DNA of 64,000 nucleotides, from positions 113,880,672-113,944,671 of the forward strand of contig NC_135497.1 in the NCBI RefSeq assembly GCF_052857255.1. Reading direction: 5' to 3'. The stretch's first letter is position 1. Each line of letters starts with the position of its first letter. The position numbers and the translations under genes are program-made. Positions 21,227 through 35,302 of this stretch are shown piece by piece. Source of the DNA: Amblyomma americanum (Eukaryota; Arthropoda; Arachnida; Ixodida; Ixodidae). Below the pieces are notes generated by a model that had not been told where the DNA came from, did not search any database, and saw nothing but the letters and a program-made list of their open reading frames with translations.

Positions 21227-21400
21227 GAGAGAGAGAGAGCCAGAGAGAGAGAGAGAGAGAGAGAGAAACTTTATTAGGGTGCTTTCAAGGGCTTGGCGTC
21301 TCGAGGCCTCCGTCGTCTTCACTGCGCTGGCGACTTGAGGCCTCTTCTTAAGCAAGGTTGGACCCCTATTCCAGGGCTCCACTGAGCCTAGCTACCTCAC
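21227..21400 (-). mobile_element. 3' end of an I-like LINE with (GA)n/(CT)n tail
   Basis: On the minus strand the sequence encodes GALEPWNRGPTLLKKRP and TTEASRRQALES, then AATAAAGTTT followed by a CT microsatellite (21223-21266 on the plus strand as GA). The GALE tail resembles the C-terminus of the LINE at 10.9 kb. Only the last 150-180 bp of the element remain. Confidence 0.6.
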
Positions 21401-24400
21401 TCCAGAAAAAAAATCTGTCGCATGTGTGAAGCCTCGGCTTAGAGTAAAAGATTTCAGTAGAGTAGAAGTATCAAAGTAGTCATCGAGGGTAAATCCAACT
21501 GATTTCGCAGAATTGTCGCATCAAGTTTCGTGATCGTCCTAAATATTTTTAAACCGGTATCATTTGCATTTGAATTCCTTGTATATCAAAGGAGTACGCT
21601 CCACAGTAAAGAAATTACCTTTTAATGACTGTGTTTTACATGAATCAGCACGCGCTACATCACTGGTGGCACCGCCCATCGTTAGCCCAACAGTCGTTCG
21701 CACACACACTCAACATTCCACATGGTTTCCTCTGCTGACTTTCCAGTACGCCAGACACGTCTACCGGAGCTCGCCAAGGAGTTCCCACGCTGCTTGCCGA
21801 AGGACGGCGCACTTTCCTTGTCTGGGTGTGGACGACAATCTATCTGTCATCGCGCGCCTTGGCGGGCTCTCGGTATACGCAGCCAGAGTATCTGACGCTA
21901 GACGCGAGAATCCCCACGTGGTGTCATTGCCCACTGGACGTGAAAAGATGGATCGCGTATTGCTACCACCGCAGCCTATGCTTCAACGGTGCCTGAGGCC
22001 CTCGTATTTTTTTCTCTCCTCTCATTGGCTGAGCAGCTTGCCGTGTTTGTACTGACAGTGCCTCCTATATGATTTCAACGGCCGGACAAACATTGAAAGA
22101 GAATCCCACATTCCCGAAACCACTCACAACATTGATGGATCATGAAGTTTCAGCTCTCCGTGCGTCAAAACTATAGAAGTGCAAAGACGATCACGACGAG
22201 AAGCGCAAACTAAAACTGATGAAGCTTATGACGGCGTTTCGCGAGGCCTCTTCTGGCAAAGTTCTCGTTCAGTATCACCGACAGACAGGGTATAGATCGG
22301 TACTTTGCCAAAAGGCCCACTCTCCAGGAAGCACCCAGCTGATGCTCTGACCTTCTGACCGTAAATAATTTTCGTCATCATTCGTTTGTTTCAATCCTAA
22401 TGAAAGCCTCACAAAATATGCTGTACACCCATTTTGTACACAGGATTCAGTGCAGCACCTGGCGTCGCCGGAACTTTTTTTTTTTTTTATGGGGCGCGCA
22501 GCGTGCTTGCAACGCCGAGTTTCTCGAAGCACATGTGCGCGCCATGGCTTCTAATTTTCGGCCCTTGTGGTGGGTAGCGAGCGTGAAAAACATATTTTAG
22601 ATCCCGCCGCCCACCTTCGCACTCCCAGGCCCCATTTCTGCCCCATCATTGCATTGGCAACGTCTAAAACGCCTGGCACTGCACGCGCGAATACAAACGC
22701 GGTTTTTCATGGAGACGATACGACAAGAGCGCGACGAGCGACCGAGAACCCTTTTTCGGGGGCGCTATGTGTTTTTTTTGTCCTTTTTCCGGACACTGAA
22801 GGATATAGGAGGCACCGGTACTGATGATTTGCATTCGGGGCCATGGGTTTGATTACAGACCAACACAGGCCTGTATCGATATCTCAAAATAATGCTAATT
22901 ACTAAAGTGCGAGCAAGAAGCATTGTAATGCATTGTTCTGTGCTGGAAGCCACTGGCCCGCGGTCTTTCCGATTTTGTTGTGAAACGAGAGGCCACCAGA
23001 TTTCTCTGGAATGACTGTAGCAGCGTGCAAGTTTCTCTTCATGTTCAAAACTGTCGTAAGCGCATTAAGCGTGTTTTACCTTTAAATTTTGCAAGGCTGA
23101 GAGCGACCGTCATTCTGGCCTTCGTTGACCGAGCTCACTTGCTTTTATCGCTGCGCCGCCGAACTGCATGCTTTCTGTTTGAGGACACGATTTTAGCCCA
23201 ATAAACAATTTTCTAGTTGGACGCAAGCTTCCTTGTCGTCATTCTGACCTGACTAACGTTAACAGAAAGTAACAGAAGCAAACAGTACAAGCTGCGTATG
23301 CTGCCACAGATATTGACGCGTACTGAGTATTGCAATTTCAGAAAGTATGTATGTCCAATGAGTGACTTCAGCTATCATAAAGAGCGCCATTTTTTTATTG
23401 TCCACGTATATTCAACCTGCGGCGCGTCCTGAAACTGCCTAAAATATTTGGTTTAAATCATTGTAAAATACTTCAGATTATGCACTTGAATGCTCAATGC
23501 CCTCTATTCTATTAAATTCAGGGACTTTTACTAACATGTGAGCACTGCAAATGTTCATTTTTATTTCCTTACATTGTAAGCTAAGCCAGCCGGAATAACG
23601 CGCATTGCTGTGAGGTTTAGGTGGAGCTCCGCTAAGTTGCGGAAAACTTCTTTTTGTGGTGCTACTTACATTGTTTCCTGAATGACGTGAGGCAAGTTCA
23701 TACTCACGGGAGGTTTATCGAAAGCGATTACGAGGCTACAGATATGCAGGAGAATAATGCAAAGCTGGTAGTCATCGCCTCTCAGATAAGTGTGCTCGCT
23801 CGTAAAGGACGATTTTATTAAGACAGAGCGCAGTTCGTAACTAATTTTGCTTTGCTGACAGTTTGTTCATGCTTGCAGTTACTGTAAACAAGTGAATTAA
23901 TTTTCGCGTTGTCATGGGGTGGGACGGGCGGTCGTGAGACGCCGCCAAACTTCAAAATGCCTTTACAAGAGGAAATCTTGGACGTCGCGTGTAGGCAACG
24001 TGCTCTGCTCCTGCAGCCAGGGTTGAGTTCCGTCTATAACCGTTCCTTTCGCGAATGACATGACGTATTCTCCGGGGTAGCAACCATGAATTTTGCTAAT
24101 GCCGCTGTTTTGGAAACTTAAAGCAGCTGCGCCTGAAATTTCAGGAGATATATTTGCTCTGCAGAATCCTTACTCTTAGAAACTTGCCATCCAAGTATTA
24201 CATGCCGCATATCATTCTACACACTCATAAAGAACCTGCCGGAAGACGAACTGTGTAAGCTGATAGCCTTGCCTTTTAGCCAAAATATAAGGGTAGAACG
24301 TGTTGACGTCAGTGCTCGAAGCATACGTTCGACAATACGCAGTCGGGCGCAATGAGAGAGCGCGCAATCGTTAATCCGTTGTTTCAGATTTTCTCCCATG

Positions 24401-24684
24401 GCTAAGGGGCTGACTGCGCGGTCTTTGCGTAAAGAGGCCAAATATAAGGCTTGACGGTTACCACTGACTCGGGCCGAACTGGGAGCGAGCGCGCATTCTT
24501 CCTTCGGAGTGAACGGCGGTTGCAGCGGCGGAGCGGTGGGCAGTGGCGACCCCACCGAGGTGCGGAGGGAGGCTGAAACCATAGAGTTTCTTACTATTAA
24601 CTAGAGGGAAAGCTGGCGCACTCGCACTATGGCAGTTTGTATGGAGCTTCCTCGAGACCACCTAGCACTACCATGGGCGGTCTA
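21401..24684. other. No recognisable gene; ends at an assembly gap
   Basis: There are short frames only. The last 200 bp before the gap (GC-rich, then AGAGGGAAAGCTGGCGC) look like a dispersed element end, but I cannot classify it. Confidence 0.35.
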
Positions 24685-24784
24685 NNNNNNNNNNNNNNNN
24701 NNNNNNNNNNNNNNNNNNNNNNNNNNNNNNNNNNNNNNNNNNNNNNNNNNNNNNNNNNNNNNNNNNNNNNNNNNNNNNNNNNNN
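24685..24784. other. Assembly gap of 100 N
   Basis: Exactly 100 N bases occur here, a conventional placeholder size, so the true distance is unknown. It falls just upstream of a LINE RNase H region, so repeat collapse is a likely cause. Confidence 0.98.
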
Positions 24785-25985
24785 TATTTTCGTTTGACAA
24801 AACCCCACATAAGAAGACAAATGGGGAGCACTTAAAGCTGCTGATGTGCCTGGGTACTTTGAAGTAGCTAACAGTGGACACTCTACCTACTCCACGCCAC
24901 ATATAGTGACCGCACTCATGTGTATACAGATGGTTCGGTCTCAGGTACAAGTTCAAACCTACGCCGTGGTCATTCCTGCAAGACAGGCCAGTATTATCCA
25001 GCAAACTTCGCATCGGACAACCTCCACCGGGTCAGAAATGGCCGCTCTTCGTGCGGTTGTGCAGTACATCGGTGCACAAACACCCCACAAATGGGCTGTG
25101 TTCTGCGACTCAAAAGCAGCCCTACAGTGTCTTAATTCTGCTTTACGTCATGGCGATCACGATCAACTCGTAGCTGAATTAAGACATCTCCAACACCAGG
25201 CCCAAGAAGAGGGTCATGACATCGTCTTCCAGTGGATGCCGGGACACTCTGGCATTGCAGCTGACGCTGCAGCTCGTGCGGCGCACTTGAGTATGCCAAC
25301 ATTGTCTAGATACCACTGACAAGAGCCGATGCAGCAACACATCTGCGAGTGCTTGGCCGAAATATCATTTTAGCGTCTTGGTCATTCCCTGGAAACTCGG
25401 CATGCCGCTTGCACCACCTCGACCCCTTACTTCAACTCAATTCTCTGTCTGGCCTTTCCCGCTGCGATGCTACGCTGTTGTGTCACATGTCGCTGGGAGT
25501 GGCGTTTACAAATGCCTGCTCCCACTTAACCGCTTATGACAGACTCTCTTTCGTGTGAGAGCTGCGGGTGTGACGAGACAATTGAGCACCTACTTTGTGA
25601 CTACCCTTGGTTTGAGCGTGAGCGTGTCTTCCTGGCTGCAACGCTCCGCCGCTTATATCCTCGTCCACTTATTGAAGCAAAGATTCTGGGTCCTTGGACT
25701 AAACCTTCATCGCAGAGGACAGCTGTGAAGGCACTTTTCAAGTTCTTGAAGGACAAACGGGATTGAGTTCAAGGTCATAAACTTTCAGTGTGTGTCCTGT
25801 GCACCCTGTTAATAAGGGCCTACGGACACGTGGAAAAGTTATCTCCCTTCTCTCTGTCCCCTTTCTATTCTCCCTCCGTTCCCCTTCCCACGTGTAGGGT
25901 AGCGTACTGGGCGTCGCCTAGTTAACCTCCCTGCCTTTCTGTTCATCTTCCTCTCTCTCTTTCGCTCTTGACAGTAGCCATTTAC
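24785..25985 (+). mobile_element. 3' part of an RNase H-bearing LINE
   Basis: After the gap the sequence carries an RNase H domain, a linker, a zinc knuckle and a 3' untranslated region ending in a TC-rich tail near 25970. The TTAACCTCCCTGCCTTTC segment in the tail resembles LINE 3' ends common in tick assemblies. The 5' side is hidden by the gap. Confidence 0.75.
24846..25766 (+). pseudogene. LINE RNase H domain and zinc knuckle, frameshifted
   Basis: RNase H motifs are visible in order: YTDGSVSGTSS (first Asp, near 24922), then after a one-base frame change near 24955 TYAVVIPARQ, TGSEMAALRAVVQY (Glu), WAVFCDSKAAL (Asp) and VFQWMPGHSGIAADAAARAA (His and final Asp). The frame stops at 25319; family-like sequence continues in other frames (THLRVLGRNIILASWSFPGN, SGLSRCDATLLCHMSLGVAF). 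The knuckle CESCGCDETIEHLLCDYP and KILGPWTKPSSQRTAVKALF lead to a stop at 25766. All four catalytic positions survive, but the gene is broken. Confidence 0.8.
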
Positions 25986-27489
25986 TTTTGGACACCTACA
26001 CAAGCGTTTACCTAACTTCTCGAGTCAGACCTTCATGTTTCGCCACCTTCATACTTTGAGCTTAAAATTAGTTATTTTTTTTAGGGAGTCTTCTTTTTCT
26101 TGTTCTGCGGGCCCGATGGCCACGCTTTGATATCAACCATGGGCGCTCATTTCTCAGACGGCTTCAAGAGCGGCACTTAATGCCAGCTTCAGCTGCTCGC
26201 AGAGCTGCACGCAAAGAGATAAGTGTCAAAACAAAGCTCCAAGAGCGCGCCCCTAAGCAAACGCCCGCAGAATTCGAAATTCCTCACATTTTAAGGGAGC
26301 TTCTATGAACTTTGCCGGCGTCTTTTCTTTTTTTCTTTTTGCTTCTCATAATCCATATGTGTCAAGCTCCAGCTACGTTCTGAATAGGCGTGGAAGCTCC
26401 TAAGGCGCGAAACAAGCAAAAAAAAATGTTATGGCTAGGAGGAGAAAGAAGTCAGGAATACATGAGAAAAGATGCAGCGAGAAGCCACTAAGCGCTGAAG
26501 TCTTCCGACGGCGGCGCAGGTACACTACATGCATTAGGGAACAATTTGTAGACAACTTAGAAAGCTTCCGCGCAACGCTTCCTCCTTTGATCTCAGCCAG
26601 AAAACTGGGATAAGGCGCCGTCGCTACGATCAGTCAACGTCCAACGCGGAATGAATTATCCGCCGGCAGCCTTTGACCCTCTGAGAGTCGCGCGATTAGG
26701 AAAAGGGAGGGGGGGGAGGGGGGGGGGGGGGGGGGAAGAGGCATCAAGGGTTGCGGGCCTGACCATCACGCAGGCAGCGCAGCGCTCGCGGATGAAAACG
26801 AGTTTCTTTTGCGGCGCCCTCGCAAGATGCTGCCGAGCGGCGCTGTCGTGTGTGCGTGCGTGCTTGCAAGCGCCTCTCTGAGGCGCGCAGCGTCTTCTGT
26901 TCGAATGTTATCCTTAATTTGCCAGACTGCGCAGACTGCGCTCGTGCAGCCCTACTTATCGCGAGCTGCGCTCGCATACGCCCCGCCTTTTCACGCATTG
27001 TGATTAATATCCTAAAGAATACACTCCGGCGGTGCTTGCACTGTTGAACAAATCTGCGGCGCAGCTCCCCCTTGTCGGTCATAAAATGTAGCAAAGCTCG
27101 ACCTGGCCAGAAAATCGTTCTCGAGGGCGACAACGTCATGACAAACAACAGAGCCGACTTTACATGATGGCAGCGGAATATAGGGGACACTCGGTGATGC
27201 TACGACATTGCGCTGTCATAACAGTAGGCAGGTATAAGCTGTTCCTCTCCTGGATCTCATCAAGCTGCAGCAACAAGCGACCTGTAACTTGACGTGAGGC
27301 GGTTCTTTTGATGGCAAAACCACCCAAGTCGAATTGATGCGGTGGTTTCAGATTTCCTCTTCCTGGCAACCGGGTTAACTGCCGTTTTAAAAAAGCGCGA
27401 TAGTGTTAAAGGCCCCGCTACCCACAAAGTCCGGCGTCGGCGTTATCAGCGTTGTGTGCGAAAAATCACGAGCATGACTCTGGCAGGTG
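25986..27489. other. No recognisable gene; G-rich run
   Basis: A nearly pure G tract lies at 26709-26735. The overlapping frames at 26.65-27.2 kb on both strands are in GC-rich sequence with no domain. The sequence at 27390-27480 (TTTAACACTATCGCGC on the minus strand) may be an edge of the repeat that follows. Confidence 0.35.
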
Positions 27490-27860
27490 GTGCCCAGAGA
27501 GCAACCTAGGAGGCAGGTGGGCCACCTATAGGTCTCGTGACCTTGAGGCGTCATCACTACCTGACCACCGGATAGCGAGCATGCAAACTGCCCACCGTGG
27601 CAGGTGGCAGTTAAATTAATGATTCGTAGCTCTGGAAGAGCAACCTGAGTCGGACAAAGGCCCACAGATTGCAGCACCTGCTATCGCAGAGCAGTGGCAG
27701 ATCGCTGAACTGCTGCACCACTGTTCTAGGAGTGGTATGAGGACTCCCAGGGATCTATGAATGTAAAGTATAGAATGACCGATTCCGCATATATGGGCCA
27801 TCGACCCACTAACGCAATGGCCTCATACCTTTAAGGCAGAGCTTAAGTGTCCCTTCCAAT
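27490..27860. repeat. Dispersed repeat, copy 1
   Basis: Shared with 56680-57060 in the same orientation. Both contain AGGAGTGGTATGAGGACTC, ATCTATGAATGTAAAGT, the TATATGGGC block and the CTTTAAGGC(A/G)GAGCTTAAGTG end. The minus strand has an A-box-like GGTGCAGCAGTTCAGCGAT, so tRNA-derived SINE ancestry is possible but a B box is not clear. Confidence 0.65.
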
Positions 27861-29266
<1,406 letters not shown>

Positions 29267-29307
29267 TTATTCTCCCACTGATCTGCACTACAAATTAAAA
29301 AATATAG

Positions 29308-29500
29308 AAACATTCCAGTATGCACCCTGGTTTCGGTGGCTGTTGGCTTCCTGCATATGTTTGTCAACGAGCTCCTCATTTCCTTTACCTTGTCTGCTAT
29401 ATATATAGTAGACAAGGTAAAGGAGATGAGGGACTCGTTTTTGACAAACTTATGAAGGGAGCCAACAGTCACTGAAACCAAGGTGCATAGGGGAATGTTT
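29308..29500. repeat. Imperfect inverted repeat of about 95-bp arms
   Basis: The left arm (AAACATTCC ... CCTTTACCTTGTCTGCTATA) is mirrored by the right arm (TATAGTAGACAAGGTAAAGG ... GGGAATGTTT) about the AT-rich centre at 29402, with scattered mismatches. The left boundary of the 2-kb tandem duplication (29439) lies inside the right arm. Confidence 0.85.
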
Positions 29501-29622
29501 ATTACTTTTTTAATGTGTAGTGCTAATCACTGGGTTAATAATACTTAGATTAATCTATCGCTTAAAGAAAATTACTTATAAAGCAGCAGAAAAAAGAACC
29601 ATGCCGCCGGTGGGATCCGAAC

Positions 29623-29667
<45 letters not shown>

Positions 29668-31458
29668 CATATAACGGCCAAGTGCGGGGAATGACCACTG
29701 CAAGTGCTACAGCCCTAAAAAATCAGGGATGCCCGCTCGCCATTTAATTTTGCAATTTTGGCTTTACTCAAGAACGAAAAAACGAGTCGGTTAATGATGC
29801 TCACGAAGGTTTCGGCATTCCAGATTAGTAGGAAGATTGATTTAGGAGTTTTTTTTTTAAATTAGACTATCCTGTGCACTTCAGAAACCTGCATGCGTGA
29901 TGTTCCAAGCAGCGTCAGGAGGGCTGGACGCCACTGTTTAACGCCAATACAGCATGCGATTCCTCCTAAGCAGCACGGATGTTTTTGACCTGTCCCCTGT
30001 ATGCGGTTTTTGTTTTCTACAAGTGCATGCGCAACGTGATCACGTGACCAAAGCGCCGAATTGTGCATGCCGACGCATACTATGCGCAGGGACACCATTT
30101 TTTTTTTCCGGAACACATCAGCAAACTTAGCAGCGCCTGCACGCCTTTGTGAAATTTATATTTGTGTGTAATATATATTATTTGTGACATGTGGTAACTT
30201 GTGGTAAGAATTATATGTCGCAGGCTCACTAGTGCACAGCAATACATTGAATATTCTGGCAAAACGGACAGCTTCTGAACAAATGACAAAAAAAAAAGAA
30301 ACGGCAGAATTATTTGAGCTTACATTTTTCTTGCATTGCACGAGTGATGATACCTGAAAAAAAAAGAAAAGTAATGAACGGTGTGCAGGCCTGAAGGCCC
30401 CTCTGCGCTGTTCTCTCTAGTCATATGAAACCTCTAATTTGCTCAATACAAATTTCTGGGCAAAAACACGTATGGATAGACGACACGACAAGCCGCGCCT
30501 TCATTTACTTTTTTCCTTGTGACGCTTATACGCACGCTCTATAAATGTAGGCGCAGCACACTTCAATTAACAGCTGAAGGCAGCGCTTTGTGGTGCGTTC
30601 TATCCGAGAGCTAGTGTTCATGTTTTGTGCGCTGCGGTGAAGTGAACCCTCTCAGTTGCACTGGAATTTGATAATGTTCGGCGAACGAACACATTGCTGT
30701 TGAAAAGATGGCTTTTGTTTTCCAGATGCACATCAGTGTTTATAATAATAATATTAATTGTTTTTTTGGGGAAATGAAATGGCGCAGTATCTGTCTCATA
30801 TATCGTTGGACACCTGAACCGCGCCTTAAGGCAAGGATAAAGAAGGGAGTGAAAGAAGAAAGGAAGAAAGAGGTGCCGTAGTGGAGGGCTCCGGAATAAT
30901 TTCGACCACCTGGGGATCTTTAACGTGCACTGACATCGCACAGCACACGGGTGCCTTAGCGTTTTTCCTCCATAAAAACGCAGCCGCCGCGGTCGGGTTC
31001 GAAGCCGGGAACTCCGGATCGGATCAGTAGCCGAGCGCCCTAACCACTGAGCCATCGCGGTGGGGCTCAGTGTTTATAAAGGGGAAAAATTCCATACAGC
31101 CAGTCCAAAAACATTCGGACACTTTCGGGACTTGATACCATCGTTACATTAGTAAGGAGCACTGCGTCCACTATTGTACTGTCGGCTCTCGGGCGTTTTC
31201 CACAAATTGAACTACCTGCGAACGGCTTGAGAATCCATCTTGCGAACTTCGTTGCAACCCCTATCAGCTGGGACTCCTCTGTTTAAGCCTGTCGGCGGAA
31301 GCTGGAATTAAATTAACCAGATCGTTCTGCCAGACGGCCATCGGTTAAAACAGCCAATGCTGCCTTAGGCGTTTCAGTGAAGAAAAAAAGCAAGACTCCA
31401 CATTTTAGGAAACGGACCTTCTGATCTCACTATTTCGAACGTTCTGCACGAAACCTGC
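29439..31458. repeat. Tandem duplication unit 1 (about 2.02 kb)
   Basis: The unit is nearly identical to 31459-33460. It contains part of the hairpin right arm, an AT array (29626-29664), the 80-bp unit, unrecognised AT-rich DNA, a SINE and 380 bp of flank. Differences seen by eye are an AT array 12 bp longer, an extra GGATC at about 31018, one extra G near 31190 and a single-base change in an A run near 30290. Confidence 0.95.
30745..31066 (-). mobile_element. tRNA-derived SINE (Ruka-like), copy in unit 1
   Basis: Read on the minus strand it starts CCACCGCGATGGCTCAGTGG and TTAGGGCGCTCGGC (A box) and has GGCTTCGAACCCG (B box), then a tRNA-unrelated body and an A-rich end. A perfect 12-bp direct repeat, TCAGTGTTTATA, flanks it (30733-30744 and 31067-31078), proving retroposition. 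Tick tRNA-derived SINEs of this type have been called Ruka; the assignment is by recognition. Unit 1 carries GGATCGGATC in the anticodon-proximal region where unit 2 has a single GGATC. Confidence 0.85.
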
Positions 31459-33464
31459 TTTTGACAAACTTATGAAGGGAGCCAACAGTCACTGAAACCA
31501 AGGTGCATAGGGGAATGTTTATTACTTTTTTAATGTGTAGTGCTAATCACTGGGTTAATAATACTTAGATTAATCTATCGCTTAAAGAAAATTACTTATA
31601 AAGCAGCAGAAAAAAGAACCATGCCGCCGGTGGGATCCGAACCACATATATATATATATATATATATATATAGAACATATAACGGCCAAGTGCGGGGAAT
31701 GACCACTGCAAGTGCTACAGCCCTAAAAAATCAGGGATGCCCGCTCGCCATTTAATTTTGCAATTTTGGCTTTACTCAAGAACGAAAAAACGAGTCGGTT
31801 AATGATGCTCACGAAGGTTTCGGCATTCCAGATTAGTAGGAAGATTGATTTAGGAGTTTTTTTTTTAAATTAGACTATCCTGTGCACTTCAGAAACCTGC
31901 ATGCGTGATGTTCCAAGCAGCGTCAGGAGGGCTGGACGCCACTGTTTAACGCCAATACAGCATGCGATTCCTCCTAAGCAGCACGGATGTTTTTGACCTG
32001 TCCCCTGTATGCGGTTTTTGTTTTCTACAAGTGCATGCGCAACGTGATCACGTGACCAAAGCGCCGAATTGTGCATGCCGACGCATACTATGCGCAGGGA
32101 CACCATTTTTTTTTTCCGGAACACATCAGCAAACTTAGCAGCGCCTGCACGCCTTTGTGAAATTTATATTTGTGTGTAATATATATTATTTGTGACATGT
32201 GGTAACTTGTGGTAAGAATTATATGTCGCAGGCTCACTAGTGCACAGCAATACATTGAATATTCTGGCAAAACGGACAGCTTCTGAACAAATGACAAAAA
32301 AAAAGAAAACGGCAGAATTATTTGAGCTTACATTTTTCTTGCATTGCACGAGTGATGATACCTGAAAAAAAAAGAAAAGTAATGAACGGTGTGCAGGCCT
32401 GAAGGCCCCTCTGCGCTGTTCTCTCTAGTCATATGAAACCTCTAATTTGCTCAATACAAATTTCTGGGCAAAAACACGTATGGATAGACGACACGACAAG
32501 CCGCGCCTTCATTTACTTTTTTCCTTGTGACGCTTATACGCACGCTCTATAAATGTAGGCGCAGCACACTTCAATTAACAGCTGAAGGCAGCGCTTTGTG
32601 GTGCGTTCTATCCGAGAGCTAGTGTTCATGTTTTGTGCGCTGCGGTGAAGTGAACCCTCTCAGTTGCACTGGAATTTGATAATGTTCGGCGAACGAACAC
32701 ATTGCTGTTGAAAAGATGGCTTTTGTTTTCCAGATGCACATCAGTGTTTATAATAATAATATTAATTGTTTTTTTGGGGAAATGAAATGGCGCAGTATCT
32801 GTCTCATATATCGTTGGACACCTGAACCGCGCCTTAAGGCAAGGATAAAGAAGGGAGTGAAAGAAGAAAGGAAGAAAGAGGTGCCGTAGTGGAGGGCTCC
32901 GGAATAATTTCGACCACCTGGGGATCTTTAACGTGCACTGACATCGCACAGCACACGGGTGCCTTAGCGTTTTTCCTCCATAAAAACGCAGCCGCCGCGG
33001 TCGGGTTCGAAGCCGGGAACTCCGGATCAGTAGCCGAGCGCCCTAACCACTGAGCCATCGCGGTGGGGCTCAGTGTTTATAAAGGGGAAAAATTCCATAC
33101 AGCCAGTCCAAAAACATTCGGACACTTTCGGGACTTGATACCATCGTTACATTAGTAAGGAGCACTGCGTCCACTATTGTACTGTCGGCTCTCGGCGTTT
33201 TCCACAAATTGAACTACCTGCGAACGGCTTGAGAATCCATCTTGCGAACTTCGTTGCAACCCCTATCAGCTGGGACTCCTCTGTTTAAGCCTGTCGGCGG
33301 AAGCTGGAATTAAATTAACCAGATCGTTCTGCCAGACGGCCATCGGTTAAAACAGCCAATGCTGCCTTAGGCGTTTCAGTGAAGAAAAAAAGCAAGACTC
33401 CACATTTTAGGAAACGGACCTTCTGATCTCACTATTTCGAACGTTCTGCACGAAACCTGCTTTG
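31459..33464. repeat. Tandem duplication unit 2 (about 2.00 kb)
   Basis: This is the second copy in direct orientation. The junction (ACCTGCTTTTGACAAAC) joins the end of unit 1 to its start with TTT/TTTG microhomology; the distal end reads ACCTGCTTTGTACG. It contains the same features, including a 27-bp AT array at 31646-31672 and the 80-bp unit at 31673-31754. Confidence 0.95.
32753..33069 (-). mobile_element. tRNA-derived SINE (Ruka-like), copy in unit 2
   Basis: This is the same insertion carried along by the tandem duplication, with the same 12-bp flanking repeat (32741-32752 and 33070-33081) and A and B boxes. It is five bases shorter at the GGATC site. It is not an independent insertion. 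Confidence 0.85.
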
Positions 33465-35281
33465 TACGTGTCTCGCTGAAAGGTGGTATCTGTGAGGCTA
33501 GACCGCAAAAAAAAAAATGGTCAGAGCAAAAAAGGGTCTTCTCAGAGCACGCTCGAAATGGTATCCAAGAGGCACCCGCGTAACACAAGCTGTGTACACA
33601 ACACGCCACCGCGCAACCCTACGAAATCCGATCCTGCACGCCATGTCGAGAAATATCGCGGGGACGGGAAGTGTAAAGAGTGGACGCTTTACGGTTTCTC
33701 GTGAATACTAATGCGGAAGGATCGAGACAAGCGAGGAGTACTCGTCCCCGCTCCGGCATGGAATGCCAGACAGACATGGCGAAACGGGATATGGGCGTCG
33801 CGCCGAAGCTCGAGATCAAGGCAGCGCGTGTGCCACGTTGCCCGTTCGGGTAATAAACAATGAAAAGCGGACCTGCAACTGTCAGCGACGCCCAGTCTTT
33901 CCGCATCTCCGGGTCTTGTACTGTGGCGCGGTGCTTTTCCGGGGCATGTCGCTGTCGCGATACTCACCTGAAAATGCGGATGTTTTGTGGCCCAGTTAAC
34001 GTTTGCGTGCAGTTTTGGAAGCGACAGCCATTTTTCGTTCCAACTCCTATTAAATTTCTCCTGCTTTTCAGTTCTCGCGCAATTCTTGCGAGGCCATTTG
34101 AGAGAGTTGCGATCTGTGAGTTTATCTGCCAGCGCTAACTACCAGAAAGAAATTTCGTGCGTAGAGGTTATGATGTGTACACATACAGGACGCGGTTTAA
34201 GCAGGAACAGGGGGCTAAAACCGGCGAACGTCGTTGCTCCTGGTCCCGTGTAACTTCCATGTCCCCATCTGTATACCATCGTACAAACCAGTGTGCCTTC
34301 CATTAGTGCGGATCGTCTCATGGACATTGTATCAACTTCCTCTCTGAGCTGCTTCTAGAAGCATGCAAATAAGCTGGAGGTGCAGCCATACGGGACACTC
34401 GTGCGCTAAACTGGTGTGCTATCGTATACGTTTTTCTGTCGTTCAACTTCGTGAAGCGTGCGCACTTAGCGCCTAGCGCCCAGAAGTATACATATTTGTA
34501 ATAGCATTAAGCGTAATAAGTGTTAGGCAAACACGTTGGTATCGAGCAGCTGCAACTGTATCGAGATTTCCGGCGTGGGAATCTTGGCCCCGGTCGAGAC
34601 ACCAACGTATCGACATTTTTGCGTCTCCGTCAGGAGGTGCACAGCTTTTGCCACACCACACCCGAACGAATGGCGACAGCACAGCACGCGACTGTCTTCC
34701 CGGTCACCCGAACCCCCCTCCTCCCCCGCCCTGACCTCCGCGCGAGTCCGGAGCGTCGCAGGCTTCAGCCATACGCGGCAAAGCACGGAGGCCGTTATCT
34801 GTTTCGAAACATAACACGAAATCCTGCGGCTGCCGTCTTTATCATAAGCTCGTCGCGGCGGAGTGCACGCGAGGCGTCACGACTCTTCGCGGGATATTAT
34901 TCAAGGCTGTTTTCGTGTTGCAGGAAAATCAGGAAGAAGCCAGAGAACAAAGCAAATTTTAAGAAAAAAAAAATCGAAGTACCGGTGAGACCGGGGTGAA
35001 AAACGCCTCCAGAACCGTGCGAGATCGGCTATCTTCTCTCGTCGCCTTCCGCTGCGCTCACGCATTGGCTGCGAGATTAGAGACAAAAAATGGGAGAACT
35101 AAATGGAGGCCGCTGATAGGATCAGTTAATCCCGCCTTTTCTCTTTTTTTTTTTCCTCGTCTCTCGAGAAACGCCAAGAGCGGCGACCATACGGTGCGAC
35201 CGGGATTTGCTCTTCCCAATACATCTACCGGTGCCGCATTTCTCGGAAAAAGACTCTCGCGGAGTGGATCGCTGTCGGAGC

Positions 35282-35302
35282 GGGGGGGGGGGGGGGGGGG
35301 GG
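35282..35302 (+). repeat. Poly(G) run of 21 bases
   Basis: An uninterrupted G homopolymer within a CpG-rich block. Confidence 0.9.
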
